Below are positions 16,577 through 26,629 of a stretch of DNA of 64,000 nt, in pieces. The DNA comes from UPXZ01 sp047974405 (GTDB lineage Bacteria; Bacteroidota; Bacteroidia; Bacteroidales; Paludibacteraceae). The notes under the pieces are model-generated. The model ran no database searches and was not told the DNA's origin. It saw nothing but the letters and a program-made list of their open reading frames with translations. The stretch lies in NCBI GenBank assembly GCA_047974405.1, contig JBKECI010000018.1:1-64000 (forward strand), in the 5' to 3' direction. Numbering within the stretch: the stretch's first letter is position 1; every line of letters begins with the position of its first letter. A program made the translations under genes and the position numbers.

Positions 16577-18162
16577 TAATTTAGTTTTAAAAGAAATTCG
16601 GCTACTTTTTCGGCACAATTTTCTCCATCAATAGCCGATGAAGTAATTCCGCCGGAATATCCCGAGCCTTCGCCTGCAGGAAACAGCCCTGCAATTGTAA
16701 TATGCTGTAAGGTCTCTGTATGGCGGAGGATGCGTACCGGAGAAGATGAACGGCTTTCTACTCCAACAACAATCGCATCGTTGGTCAAAAAACCTCGCAT
16801 TTTTCTATCAAACTTTTTAAAGGCTTCTTGGAGGCGTTTTGTTATAAAATCGGGCAACCAAAAGTGAACAGGAGAAGATATTAATCCCGGCAGATAAGAA
16901 CATTCGGGTAAATCGGATGAGAGTTTTCCGTGTACAAAATCGGACAAACGTTGAGCCGGAGCTTTCAGATTTTGACCTCCATTGTTTTTGTATGCGAGGT
17001 TCTCTATGTATTCTTGAAACTTCAGTCCTTTTAAGGCTTTGTATTTGTCAAATTCATGTGGGATATCTTCGGGACTGATTTCGACAACAATTCCCGAGTT
17101 GGCATAAGGAGAGTTGCGTTGGGAAGCAGACATGCCGTTTACCACAATGCTTTCTGTTTCTGTCCCTGCTGGAACTATGTGTCCACCGGGACACATACAA
17201 AATGAGTAAACGCCACGATTTTCTACCTGCTCTACCAAACTGTATGAAGCTGCCGGAAGATATTCTCCCCGCGTTTTGGTATGGTACTGAATGGAATCTA
17301 TCAGCTTTTGAGGATGCTCTACTCTTACCCCCATCGCAAAACCCTTTGCTTCCAACTCTACCCTTTGTTCATACAGCATAGTGTAAATGTCATGTGCGGA
17401 GTGTCCTGTGGCAAGAATCAAGGCATTAGCATAGAATATTGCTCCATCGGTAGTTTTACATCCCTTTATTTGCTTATCTTCTATTAGGAGTTTTGCAACT
17501 TTTTTTTCAAAATAAAATTCTCCTCCACAATTTGTAATGGTTTTTCTTATATTTTCTACTATCGCAGGAAGATTGTCAGACCCTATGTGCGGGTGTGTTT
17601 CGTACAAAATCTGCTCAGTGGCCCCATGGTGGTAAAAAGTTTTTAAAATTCCCTGTACATTTCCTTTCTTTTTTGAGCGAGTATAGAGTTTCCCGTCTGA
17701 GAATGTTCCTGCTCCTCCCTCTCCGAAACAATAATTACTTTCGGTATCAAAATTTTTGTTACGATTGAGTTGGGCTATGTCTATTTTTCGTTTTCGAGCC
17801 TCCTTGCCTCGTTCCAAAACGATGGGTTTGAAACCGAGACGTATTAATTTTAAAGCGGCAAACAGCCCTGCTGGTCCAGCTCCTACGACCAATACGGGAG
17901 TGCTGTCTTTCACCAGTTTGTAGTCAATATCTATTTTGGTTTTTTCCGGAATTTCATTTACAAATACCACTACGGAAAGATTTATTTTGGGAATGGAACG
18001 GGCATCTATGGATTTTCTCAAAATCCTTACTTCGCTTATTTCTTTCACGTCCAAATGAAGTTTTTTTGCTATTCCTTGGTAGAGTAATTCTTTTTTATAC
18101 GCTTGTTCGGGTGTGAGAATGAGTTGGAGTGTGGTCTGCATAAGTCTGATTTTGGGCGGCAA
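16576..18162 (-). CDS. NAD(P)/FAD-dependent oxidoreductase (COG2509-like)
   Basis: A 528-residue flavoprotein. An N-terminal region of about 85 residues precedes the dinucleotide-binding motif VVGAGPAGLFAALKLIRLG (about 91-109) and VLERG. The conserved block CFGEGGAGTFSDGKLYTRSK near 145 and the C-terminal FPAGEGSGYSGGITSSAIDG are typical of the large FAD-dependent dehydrogenase family of uncertain substrate. It is the first gene of a two-gene unit; its stop codon overlaps the next start (TAGTG). Physiological role unknown. Confidence 0.8.
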   Translation of the reverse strand: MPPKIRLMQTTLQLILTPEQAYKKELLYQGIAKKLHLDVKEISEVRILRKSIDARSIPKINLSVVVFVNEIPEKTKIDIDYKLVKDSTPVLVVGAGPAGLFAALKLIRLGFKPIVLERGKEARKRKIDIAQLNRNKNFDTESNYCFGEGGAGTFSDGKLYTRSKKKGNVQGILKTFYHHGATEQILYETHPHIGSDNLPAIVENIRKTITNCGGEFYFEKKVAKLLIEDKQIKGCKTTDGAIFYANALILATGHSAHDIYTMLYEQRVELEAKGFAMGVRVEHPQKLIDSIQYHTKTRGEYLPAASYSLVEQVENRGVYSFCMCPGGHIVPAGTETESIVVNGMSASQRNSPYANSGIVVEISPEDIPHEFDKYKALKGLKFQEYIENLAYKNNGGQNLKAPAQRLSDFVHGKLSSDLPECSYLPGLISSPVHFWLPDFITKRLQEAFKKFDRKMRGFLTNDAIVVGVESRSSSPVRILRHTETLQHITIAGLFPAGEGSGYSGGITSSAIDGENCAEKVAEFLLKLN

Positions 18163-18449
18163 AGATAAGCGTTCTATTTATTTGAACTCAAGTTTTGTAA
18201 TCTTTGGTTCTAAGCTTGAAATTTGGTATTTACCTCTGATACTTTCTGTTGTGTATGTCAATTAAGACAGGAAGAATTCGAAAGTATGGCAAAACATCAC
18301 TTAGAATAGATATCCGTTGTCTCTCGAAAGGTATATTACTTCATTTGAGCGACCGCTTTTTTTCGATTGCTAAACTAAGGGTTGAGTATTCTACTAAAGA
18401 TATGTTGGGTAATAAATTGTTTATAAACATTATCCGAAGAAAAAGTTTT

Positions 18450-19652
18450 TTACAATTCCAAGTCCACATTGTGGAGTTCTTTCCAAGGTAAGCCTTGTTT
18501 ATTGAGTTGTTCCATAAAAGGGTCGGGATTAAACTCTTCGACATTAAATACTCCCGGCAGACTCCATTCGCCTTTGAGAAACATCATTGCTCCAATCATT
18601 GCGGGAACTCCCGTAGTATAGCTTACAGCTTGCATTCCAGTCTCTTGGTAGGCTACTTCATGGCTACAGTTATTGTATATGTAGTAAGTGGTAACTTTTC
18701 CCTCTTTGAATCCTTTGATGCGGCAGCCAATGGATGTTTTTCCTTTGTAATTTTCGCCCAAATCTCCGGGATTGGGGAGTACAGCTTTCAAAAACTGAAT
18801 TGGAATAATTTTCTGACCGTTATACTCTACTTCATCTATGCGCGCCATACCTATATTTTGAATTACTCGAAGGTGGGTAAGGTATTCTTCTCCAAAAGTC
18901 ATCCAAAAGCGGGCGCGCTTGATGGTGGGAATGTTTTTGACCAATGACTCCAACTCTTCATGATAAATCAAATACGACTCTTTTGCTCCGATTTCGGGAT
19001 AGTTCAATGGTTTATGTATCTCGTGAGGTTTGGTTTCCACCCATTTCCCGTTTTCCCAATATTTCCCGTTTTGAGTTACTTCGCGGATGTTTATTTCGGG
19101 ATTAAAATTGGTGGCAAATGCTTTGCCATGGTCTCCTGCGTTGCAATCTACAATATCTAAAAAGTGAATTTCGTCAAAATGATGTTTAGCGGCATACGAG
19201 GTAAAGATACTTGTAACACCGGGATCGAAACCACAACCAAGTATGGCGGTCAAGCCTGCTTTTTTGAAACGCTCTTTGTAAGCCCACTGCCATTTGTATT
19301 CAAATTTTGCTTCGTCTATAGGTTCGTAGTTGGCTGTATCCAAATAATTTACACCACATTCCAGGCAAGCGTCCATGATGGTTAGGTCTTGATAGGGTAG
19401 GGCTACGTTGATTGCAATATCGGGTTTGAAAGTTTTCATTAGCGTAGCCAAGTCTGCCACACTGTCTGCATCTACTTTCGCTGTCTGTATGTCGATGTTG
19501 TATTTTTCTTTTATATTGGCAGCTATAGCATCACATTTTGATTTGGTACGACTTGCCATCATTATCTCAGTAAATACGTCTGGATTTTGAGCAATTTTAT
19601 GTGCAACCACAGTACCGACACCACCGGCGCCAATAATTAAAACTTTTCCCAT
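18450..19652 (-). CDS. Carboxynorspermidine/carboxyspermidine dehydrogenase (saccharopine dehydrogenase family)
   Basis: A 400-residue enzyme with an N-terminal Rossmann motif VLIIGAGGVGTVVAHKIAQN and the saccharopine-dehydrogenase-like features YLDTANYEP and LGCGFDPGVTSIF. In the alternative spermidine pathway of Bacteroidetes and Vibrio it condenses a diamine with aspartate semialdehyde to a carboxy-polyamine, which NspC then decarboxylates. The nspC gene is 207 nt upstream on the same strand. A TACTTTTG -7 box at 19674-19681 suggests its own promoter. Whether the product is spermidine or norspermidine cannot be told from sequence; Bacteroidetes relatives make spermidine. Confidence 0.87.
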   Translation of the reverse strand: MGKVLIIGAGGVGTVVAHKIAQNPDVFTEIMMASRTKSKCDAIAANIKEKYNIDIQTAKVDADSVADLATLMKTFKPDIAINVALPYQDLTIMDACLECGVNYLDTANYEPIDEAKFEYKWQWAYKERFKKAGLTAILGCGFDPGVTSIFTSYAAKHHFDEIHFLDIVDCNAGDHGKAFATNFNPEINIREVTQNGKYWENGKWVETKPHEIHKPLNYPEIGAKESYLIYHEELESLVKNIPTIKRARFWMTFGEEYLTHLRVIQNIGMARIDEVEYNGQKIIPIQFLKAVLPNPGDLGENYKGKTSIGCRIKGFKEGKVTTYYIYNNCSHEVAYQETGMQAVSYTTGVPAMIGAMMFLKGEWSLPGVFNVEEFNPDPFMEQLNKQGLPWKELHNVDLEL

Positions 19653-19859
19653 AAATTATAATTAAATTATTAACAAAAGTAGAAATAAAATACCGTATAA
19701 ACCATTTCCCGTGTTTTATACCGTAATACAAATGTAAGTTATTAATAGATATTTTGCAAGGAGATAACAGGTTTTTTATGTTAAATCTTTTTTGTAAAAA
19801 AATGAATTTGGAAACTCTTTTTTTTCAAGCTTTTAACTGCAATTTTTCTTTGGAATTTT

Positions 19860-20990
19860 TTACGATATTCTGTTTTTGTAATCTTCGTAATCAAATTTTC
19901 GTATTAGTTTAAATTCATTTTCTTTTGTCCAAATTCCGATGGAGGGATGGGTTACACCGTTAAACATGGTGGTTTTGACCATTGTGTAATGAATCATATC
20001 TTCAAATACGATTTTATCGCCGATTTGAAGCTCTTTCTCAAACGACCAAGAGCCATAAAAATCGCCCGAAAGGCAACTGTTACCTCCCATTCGATAGGCA
20101 GGTTTTCCTTTTACTGCATCGGTGGCGCCTGTTATTGTCGGTTTATATGGCATTTCGAGGCAGTCGGGCATATGGCACGAAAACGAAACATTCAGCATCG
20201 CTGTTTTGATGTCCTTATTTTCGACAATATCAAGCACATTGGCAACTAAAACTCCTGTATGCCATGCAAAAGCGCTTCCTGGCTCTAAAATTATGTGCAG
20301 ATGTGGATATTTTGCTTTGAACGATTTTAAAACTTGTATCAGGTGTTCTATGTTATATCCTTCGCGCGTCATTAAATGTCCGCCTCCCATATTTATCCAT
20401 TTTATTTGAGAGAAATATTGACCAAATTTTTGCTCTACGGCAATTAATGTTTTTTCCAAATCAAATGAGTTTGATTCACAAAGTGTGTGAAAGTGGAGTC
20501 CTTCAATCCCCTCGGGAAGCCTATCGTCCAATGTGTCGGCAGCCATCCCCAATCGGGAGCCGGGGGCACAGGGGTTATACAGCTCGGTTGGTACGTCTGA
20601 AAATTCTGGATTAATTCTTAGTCCGCATGAAATTTTTTTCCCTAATGTTTGAGGAAAAAATCTGTAGAACTGGGTGAGTGAGTTGAAAGTAATGTGGCTA
20701 CTCAAATTCATTATTTCAGAAAATTCTTCGTCGGCATAGGCGGGTGCATATGTATGGGCGAGGCTTTTCATCTCTTCAACTGCCAGGTGCGCTTCGGATA
20801 GTGAACTTGCCGTGCTACAAGTAATGTATTCTCTGACAATAGGAAAAACAGACCACATGGCAAATGCTTTGAATGCCAAAATTATTTCTACTCCGGCACG
20901 TTTTTCTACCGATTTTATAAGTTCTAAGTTTCTCCGAAATGCCTGTTCGTCAATTACGTAACAGGGTGAAGGTATTTTTGAATAGTCCAA
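19860..20990 (-). CDS. nspC: Carboxynorspermidine decarboxylase
   Basis: A 376-residue PLP enzyme of the alanine-racemase-fold decarboxylase group. It opens IPSPCYVIDEQAFRRNLE and has LAFKAFAMWSVFP near 40 with the PLP lysine, GLHFHTLCESNS near 163, WINMGGGHLMTREGY near 195, and ILEPGSAFAWHTG near 232. These are hallmarks of NspC. It removes the carboxyl group from carboxyspermidine in the final polyamine step. It pairs with the dehydrogenase gene downstream and starts 29 nt after the S41 protease gene. Confidence 0.92.
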   Translation of the reverse strand: MDYSKIPSPCYVIDEQAFRRNLELIKSVEKRAGVEIILAFKAFAMWSVFPIVREYITCSTASSLSEAHLAVEEMKSLAHTYAPAYADEEFSEIMNLSSHITFNSLTQFYRFFPQTLGKKISCGLRINPEFSDVPTELYNPCAPGSRLGMAADTLDDRLPEGIEGLHFHTLCESNSFDLEKTLIAVEQKFGQYFSQIKWINMGGGHLMTREGYNIEHLIQVLKSFKAKYPHLHIILEPGSAFAWHTGVLVANVLDIVENKDIKTAMLNVSFSCHMPDCLEMPYKPTITGATDAVKGKPAYRMGGNSCLSGDFYGSWSFEKELQIGDKIVFEDMIHYTMVKTTMFNGVTHPSIGIWTKENEFKLIRKFDYEDYKNRIS

Positions 20991-21019
20991 AGCGATTGAT
21001 TGTTCGAAAAATGGATTGA

Positions 21020-22672
21020 TTACTTTTTTAATATCGTATTGTATGCGGCAGTATCGCTAAGCAAGTTTATTGCTGTTTTAAGCTCGTTGTCGTCTTTTAG
21101 CGAATACTGAATTTGTCCTTTTTGATAGTAATACCTTTTGATTATTTCAAAGGAGAGCATCTCTTCAATATCTTTTCTGTTTTTGCGGATTTCTTCTTCC
21201 GCATTGGGCGTTATCTTTTTTCTCAGAGTTTCAAATTCTGCTGGCGCTGTTTCGTCAAGTCCTTCTATCTTTGCCATTTCGTATAGTTGATTGAAATATT
21301 TTTCGGACTGGGTGGTATATTTGAATTTTTTTTCAGTCAACAAATAGCTTACAAAATGATTGAAATCGTCGTCCGAGAGTTTGAACTCTGTGGGAGGCGC
21401 TATTTTTGGATGCGAATAGAAGTATTTGGTCGCATAATCGAAATAGAGGTTTTGGGCAAAAATATAATATGCCACATTTAGTTTGTGGGTATCGGTTGTG
21501 ATGCTATCCGGTAGTATTCCTCCTCCATCTTTTACTATTCGTCCGTTTTTGGTATAAAACGTCGAAATCAAGCTGTCGGAAACACGCCCTACGCTACCAT
21601 CGGTATTTCTATGGCTGTAGTCCAATGCTTGGATACATCTTCCGCTGGGTATGTAATATTTGGCAATAGTAATTTTTAGATTTCCTCCATAGCCTACGGG
21701 GCGGATGTTTTGTACCAATCCTTTTCCAAATGTTCGTTCACCGATGACTATTGCTCTGTCTAAATCTTGCAAAGAACCGCACAATATTTCGCTGGCAGAC
21801 GCAGAGCCTCTGTTTACCATTATCGCCAGTTTTGTATCGGGGAATAATGGCTCGGTGGGAGTTTTATACACTCTGTCCACCATTTTGTTTTTTCCTTTGG
21901 TGGTTACCACTTCTGTACCTTTGGGAGTGAAGTACCCTACAATTTTTACCGCTTCGTATATTATCCCGCCTCCGTTGTCTCGTATATCAATGATTAATGA
22001 TTGGATGTGGTTCTCGTTTACCATATTGTTTACGGTTTCTTTTACTTCGGAGGCTGTTTTGTCTGTAAAATCTTTGATTAGGATATAGCCCGTATTGTTT
22101 GTCATTATTGCCGAGTACACTACAGAATTGAATTGCAGATTTTCGCGAAGAAATTTCTTTTCGATAATTTTGGTTTCGTTAGGGCGACGAATTTTTACAG
22201 AGATAGGTGTGCCGTTTTTTCCTTTCAGCATTTCGCTTACCTCTGCTGTTTTTTTTCCCTTTGTACTGATTCCGTCCACTTCTACAATGATGTCTCCTGC
22301 ACGCAGATCGTTTCTTTGTGCCGGAAAGTTCTCGTATGGTTCTGCAATGACAATTTCATTATCTATTTGCATAATCAATGCTCCAATGCCGGCATATTCT
22401 CCGGTGGTCATCATTTTTATCTCGTCATCGTCTTCTTCGGAGATGTATTCGGTGTATGGGTCGAGTTTTTCGAGCATAGCGGCTATACCTGTTTGTATTA
22501 AATCGTCGTACGACAGTTTGTCCACGTAAAACATATCTAACTCGCGCAAGACGGAATTGAATATACTTAAATTTTTGGCTATACTGAATGTTCTGTCCTC
22601 ATTTTCTTTATTTTGTGCAAATACTCCGGTAACAAAAAGGAGAAAAAATAGAGAGAAAAATACTTTTTTCAT
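21020..22672 (-). CDS. ctpA: S41-family C-terminal processing peptidase
   Basis: A 550-residue exported protease with a signal peptide ending FVTGVFAQ. A PDZ domain lies at about 90-170 (GIGALIMQIDNEIVI, LRAGDIIVEVDG). The protease core has IIDIRDNGGG, VNRGSASASEIL near 297 with the catalytic serine and GERTFGKGLVQ near 321 with the general-base lysine. It cleaves envelope proteins at or near their C termini. The extra C-terminal helical region of about 150 residues is common in Bacteroidetes members. nspC follows after 29 nt on the same strand. Confidence 0.92.
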   Translation of the reverse strand: MKKVFFSLFFLLFVTGVFAQNKENEDRTFSIAKNLSIFNSVLRELDMFYVDKLSYDDLIQTGIAAMLEKLDPYTEYISEEDDDEIKMMTTGEYAGIGALIMQIDNEIVIAEPYENFPAQRNDLRAGDIIVEVDGISTKGKKTAEVSEMLKGKNGTPISVKIRRPNETKIIEKKFLRENLQFNSVVYSAIMTNNTGYILIKDFTDKTASEVKETVNNMVNENHIQSLIIDIRDNGGGIIYEAVKIVGYFTPKGTEVVTTKGKNKMVDRVYKTPTEPLFPDTKLAIMVNRGSASASEILCGSLQDLDRAIVIGERTFGKGLVQNIRPVGYGGNLKITIAKYYIPSGRCIQALDYSHRNTDGSVGRVSDSLISTFYTKNGRIVKDGGGILPDSITTDTHKLNVAYYIFAQNLYFDYATKYFYSHPKIAPPTEFKLSDDDFNHFVSYLLTEKKFKYTTQSEKYFNQLYEMAKIEGLDETAPAEFETLRKKITPNAEEEIRKNRKDIEEMLSFEIIKRYYYQKGQIQYSLKDDNELKTAINLLSDTAAYNTILKK

Positions 22673-22777
22673 TTTTAAATTGGTTGTTTCTGCATTTCCA
22701 TACGATTATTGCAGGGTAAGAAATAATAAGTTCAAGTTGCGATTTATAAAAAACAGATAAGTGAAATACTGGCCTAT

Positions 22778-23242
22778 TCAATTATGGGGCAATATATTCA
22801 CATTGGGAGGCAGATATTCGCTTACATCTTTGCCAAAGGATATTAACTCTCTGATAATGGTGGAAGATATGAAAGAGTATTCTGATTCGGTAAATAAAAT
22901 GACGGTTTCGACTCCCGAAAGTTTTCGATTTGTGTTGGCTATGGTATGTTCGTATTCAAAGTCTGAAACAGAACGGATACCGCGCAATATATAGTGTGCT
23001 CCCAATTCCGATGCCAAATCTACCGTCAGTTTGTCATACGACATTACTTTTACTTGCGGCTCGTTTTTGAATGCCTGACGGATGATTTCTAACCGTTTTT
23101 CGACATCAAAAAGTGTTTTTTTTAGTTGATTAACGCCTACTGCCACTATTATTTCGTCAAAGAGTGCTAAACCTCGCATTACAATACTGTAATGTCCGAT
23201 GGTAAAGGGGTCGAAAGTTCCTGGGAATATTGCACGTTTCAT
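22778..23242 (-). CDS. coaD: Phosphopantetheine adenylyltransferase
   Basis: A 154-residue nucleotidyltransferase for the fourth step of coenzyme A synthesis. It has the PGTFDPFTIGH motif at the N terminus (T/HxGH family signature), the ILRGIRSVSDFEYE segment near 87 and the SEYSFISSTIIREL motif near 122. It lies downstream of ribE on the same strand with an 18-nt gap and ahead of the S41 gene (105 nt). Confidence 0.96.
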   Translation of the reverse strand: MKRAIFPGTFDPFTIGHYSIVMRGLALFDEIIVAVGVNQLKKTLFDVEKRLEIIRQAFKNEPQVKVMSYDKLTVDLASELGAHYILRGIRSVSDFEYEHTIANTNRKLSGVETVILFTESEYSFISSTIIRELISFGKDVSEYLPPNVNILPHN

Positions 23243-23260
23243 ATTTTTTTGCAGATATGC

Positions 23261-23866
23261 CTATTGGTTGAACTCCAACATTCGACTGATGTATTTGCCT
23301 ATAATGTCAAATTCAATATTAACGACTGTTTCTGACTCAATTTGTCCGAAATTGGTGTATTCTAATGTATAAGGGATAATGGCTACCTGAAATGTGTTGT
23401 TTGTTGGGTTGCAAACGGTCAGGCTTACTCCGTTCACCGTTACCGAGCCTTTATCCACAGTCATATATCCTTTTTTTGCCATTTCTTTGTCAAATTTGTA
23501 TTCAAATGTAAAGTATCGACTTCCATCCGCATCTTCCACGCCGGTGCATATAGCTGTTTGATCTACGTGTCCTTGTACAATATGTCCATCAAGGCGTCCG
23601 TTCATTACCATGCTACGCTCAATATTTACCCGATCTCCCACCTTTAGTAATCCCAAATTGGATCGCTCAAGCGTCTCTTTTATAGCTGTAACAGTATAGG
23701 TGTCAGTACTTTTTTTTACTACAGTAAGGCATACGCCGTTGTGTGCTACGCTTTGGTCTATTTTTAAATCGTTTGTAAACGAACATGAAAGGGTTAAATG
23801 CAAATTCTCGCGTTCTTTTTTCAACGCAACTACGGTGGCTGCTTCTTCTACGATTCCTGAAAACAT
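23261..23866 (-). CDS. ribE: Riboflavin synthase alpha chain
   Basis: A 201-residue protein made of two lumazine-binding repeats. It opens MFSGIVEEAA, has HNGVCLTVV and VNGVSLTVC in the two halves (a hallmark duplication), and the GHIVQGHVD loop near 94. It dismutates two dimethyl-ribityllumazine molecules to riboflavin. A TATATTTG box inside the palindrome GCAAATATATTTGC (23929-23942) is a likely promoter. No FMN riboswitch is visible upstream. Confidence 0.95.
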   Translation of the reverse strand: MFSGIVEEAATVVALKKERENLHLTLSCSFTNDLKIDQSVAHNGVCLTVVKKSTDTYTVTAIKETLERSNLGLLKVGDRVNIERSMVMNGRLDGHIVQGHVDQTAICTGVEDADGSRYFTFEYKFDKEMAKKGYMTVDKGSVTVNGVSLTVCNPTNNTFQVAIIPYTLEYTNFGQIESETVVNIEFDIIGKYISRMLEFNQ

Positions 23867-23980
23867 TATATTTTTTATTTTTAAACTTGAATTAGATGTA
23901 ACAAATTGTTTTTTAGTGGGGGAGGAGCAAATATATTTGCTTACGATTTGTGGTGTAAATTTATCGTTATCCCTTTCTGT

Positions 23981-24919
23981 CTATTTTCGGAGTAAATCTT
24001 TGGTTTTTTTCCAAAATGTACTTTGGAATGTTACGGATGCTCCTTTATCGTCCACCTCCAAAGTAACGTCTGCACCCATAATCAGCGGATAATTATCATC
24101 CACATGTCCTGCCGAAAAATCATAACATACGGGAAAATTGTAATCTTTTACCGTTTCGCCAATAATTTCGTAAATGGTTTTGTTCATGTCAGGGTCTTCT
24201 TCGGTATCAGAAAATTGTCCTACAATCATCCCCGAAAGTTTTGATAATGCTCCACTTATTCTCAGATTTTGCATCATCCGGTCTATTTGATATGGTTTTT
24301 CACCTACATCTTCTATAAATAGAATATTGTCTTTGAAATTTAAGTCAAATTGGGTGGCACGCATTCCCATAAATACCGATAAGTTTCCTCCGATAAGACG
24401 TCCTTTTCCTTTTCCTTCGCGATTCAGACTGTTTTTTATGACCTTGTACGAAGGAAAATTTCCTTTCAATATTTTGTGAAGAAGAGATAGGGATTCGCTG
24501 TCGGATATTTCGGCAAATTGCTTTGCCATAGGGCTTTGGATCGAAACATATCCGGTGCTGAGTAGGGCTTGATGCAGAATGGTAATGTCGCTAAAGCCGA
24601 TGATCCATTTTGGACTTTGCATAAACTTGCTAAAGTCTATCTTGTCAATAAATTGCGCTAGTCCGTAGCCTCCCCTGCTACAAAGGATAGCTTTAATGTT
24701 GGGGTCGTCAAGTGCTTGTTGAAGGTCGGTGTATCTCTCCTGTTCTTTACCTGCAAAACGTCCGTAAACAGCACGGGTAAACATACCCTCGGTAGATTTG
24801 TAACCCCACTCTGTGATAAGTTTTGCTGCTCCATCGATATAAGATGGGTTTATAACACCAGAGGGAGAGATAATCCTTATCTCGTCTCCTTGCTTTAAAA
24901 AATCAGGAATTTTAGCCAT
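23981..24919 (-). CDS. ldcA: Murein LD-carboxypeptidase (peptidase S66)
   Basis: A 312-residue cytoplasmic enzyme that removes the terminal D-alanine from murein tetrapeptides during recycling. It has the family opening GDEIRIISPSGVI, then ILCSRGGYGLAQFIDKID near 94, GFSDIT near 122 with the nucleophilic serine, FIEDVGEKPYQIDR near 213 with the catalytic glutamate, and FSAGHVDDNYPLIMGA near 280 with the catalytic histidine. It has no signal peptide. Confidence 0.92.
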   Translation of the reverse strand: MAKIPDFLKQGDEIRIISPSGVINPSYIDGAAKLITEWGYKSTEGMFTRAVYGRFAGKEQERYTDLQQALDDPNIKAILCSRGGYGLAQFIDKIDFSKFMQSPKWIIGFSDITILHQALLSTGYVSIQSPMAKQFAEISDSESLSLLHKILKGNFPSYKVIKNSLNREGKGKGRLIGGNLSVFMGMRATQFDLNFKDNILFIEDVGEKPYQIDRMMQNLRISGALSKLSGMIVGQFSDTEEDPDMNKTIYEIIGETVKDYNFPVCYDFSAGHVDDNYPLIMGADVTLEVDDKGASVTFQSTFWKKTKDLLRK

Positions 24920-24970
24920 ATGTCTTTTTGTTTTTTAAAGATTTAGGTTTCTACTCTTATCCACTATTTA

Positions 24971-26194
24971 TTATTTGCTGCGAATTTTTTTCAATCTTCC
25001 TTTTTGCCTTCCAAATCTTGATTTTTTTTGTCTATTTACCATTGGGTCATACTTGGGAGCCTCGCCTATTTCGGCAGGCAGAGGGATTTTATATATCTCT
25101 TTGCCAAGAAAATCTTCAATTTTTTTGAATCGGAACTGCTCCTCACTTCCTACCAAGGTAATAGACATACCTTCGTCTCCGGCCCGTGCAGTACGCCCTA
25201 TGCGGTGTACATAATCTTCTACTTCATAAGGAACATCGTAATTGATAACCAGTGTAATGTCATCAATGTCAATACCTCTCGAAACGATATCGGTAGCAAT
25301 GAGCATATTGACGCGATTGTTTTTGAACTCGTGCATTATCCTGTCTCTTTCCGGTTGTTCTAAGTCTGAGTGCATTTCGCCCACTTTCAGTCCCATAGTC
25401 CGGAGTGTTTTTGTCAGTTCTTTTACTTTTATTTTGGAACCACAGAAAAGAATGACTTTATTGGGGGTATTTTCGATAAAAAGATGTCTGATGATAGCTG
25501 TTTTTTGGTGTTCTTCACAGATATAAGCCGTTTGCATAATGCTTTCGGGTGGTTTTGAAATGGCTATTTTAATTTCTTCGGGATTTTTAAGTATGGTTTT
25601 TGCCAATTGGCGTATTTTGGGCGGCATTGTTGCCGAAAACATAATGGTTTGTCTTTCGCTCGGCAGTCGTCGTACAATAGACATAATATCGTCGTAAAAG
25701 CCCATATCGAGCATTCTGTCTGCCTCATCCAAAATAAAATAGCGAACTTGAGAAAGATCTATTTCAGATAAATTGAGGTGAGATATCAATCTACCCGGTG
25801 TGGCAATTACCACATCGGCACCTTTTTGCAGTCCTTTGCGCTGTGTGTCCCATGCTCCGGCATCGTTGCCGCCATATACGGCTACCGATGAGACAGACAC
25901 AAAGTATGAAAATCCTTCCATCTGTTGGTCTATCTGTTGCGCTAATTCTCGTGTGGGAGCCATAACTATTGCATTTACAGCATTGTCGGTATGTGGCTCA
26001 ACGTATAGATTATTGATTAAAGGTAAAAGAAAGGCAGCTGTTTTTCCGGTGCCGGTTTGCGCACAGGCAATAATGTCTTTTTTTTGTAAAATAAGCGGAA
26101 TAGCTTGTTCTTGTACGGGGGTCATTGCCGTAAAACTCATAGCATCTAAGCCTTCAAGTACAGCATTGCAAAGCGGTAGTTCGTCAAATCTCAT
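24971..26194 (-). CDS. DEAD-box RNA helicase, RhlE-like
   Basis: A 407-residue helicase. The Q motif includes MTPVQEQAIPL; motif I is AQTGTGKT; motif II is DEAD near 160; SAT, SRGIDIDD and HRIGRTARAG follow. A short basic tail (RQKKSRFGRQKGRLKKIRSK) ends the protein. An in-frame TTG ten codons upstream exists, but ATG 26194 starts at the conserved FDELPL and lies about 20 nt after the predicted transcription start. Likely roles are ribosome assembly or RNA turnover; paralogue assignment is uncertain. Confidence 0.9.
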   Translation of the reverse strand: MRFDELPLCNAVLEGLDAMSFTAMTPVQEQAIPLILQKKDIIACAQTGTGKTAAFLLPLINNLYVEPHTDNAVNAIVMAPTRELAQQIDQQMEGFSYFVSVSSVAVYGGNDAGAWDTQRKGLQKGADVVIATPGRLISHLNLSEIDLSQVRYFILDEADRMLDMGFYDDIMSIVRRLPSERQTIMFSATMPPKIRQLAKTILKNPEEIKIAISKPPESIMQTAYICEEHQKTAIIRHLFIENTPNKVILFCGSKIKVKELTKTLRTMGLKVGEMHSDLEQPERDRIMHEFKNNRVNMLIATDIVSRGIDIDDITLVINYDVPYEVEDYVHRIGRTARAGDEGMSITLVGSEEQFRFKKIEDFLGKEIYKIPLPAEIGEAPKYDPMVNRQKKSRFGRQKGRLKKIRSK

Positions 26195-26221
26195 TCGGGG
26201 TATTGTTCTAAAAAATATTTG

Positions 26222-26254
26222 CAAAAATACAAAATTTTAGTGAGAATAAACCAA
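26222..26254 (-). promoter_or_regulatory. Promoter of the DEAD-box helicase
   Basis: On the minus strand TTG (26254-26252), 22 nt, TATTTTTG (26229-26222). The predicted leader is only about 20 nt, which supports the ATG start at 26194. Confidence 0.5.
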
Positions 26255-26629
26255 CAGTCCTCTCTTAAAAAGTGCATAAATTCAAATTGGGAAAATTTTT
26301 GTGCCTTTGTACAATGATGGAAATATTAGAATTAAATATATTAACTCCAAAAATAAAGTAAATTAGTTGAAATTTTATTTTGAGATTTGAAATTAAACTA
26401 AGCTACTCCCCAAACTTTGGACTGATTTTTCTTAAAGTTAAGATATTTTTTTCATTCATTTTGATATTCGTTATTACTTATTTTGTTGGCTCTTTAAATT
26501 GAAAGTCTTTACTATCTCCTTCAATTATTTTTTCTTTTCAAATCCCCCCCCAAAAAACAAGAGGGTGTTTGGAAAGAAAAAATAATGCCCAACAATTCTA
26601 CAAACCTTTTTGTATATTTTTCTCTGCCG

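Noticed and set aside
23867..23980. FMN riboswitch upstream of ribE
   Set aside because: The gap is only 114 nt, AT-rich, and lacks the conserved RFN segments. Only a palindromic promoter is visible.
26541..26560. C-run and A-run (CCCCCCCC then AAAAAA) inside the IS remnant
   Set aside because: Simple homopolymers in a dead IS copy; no pairing structure or function inferred.
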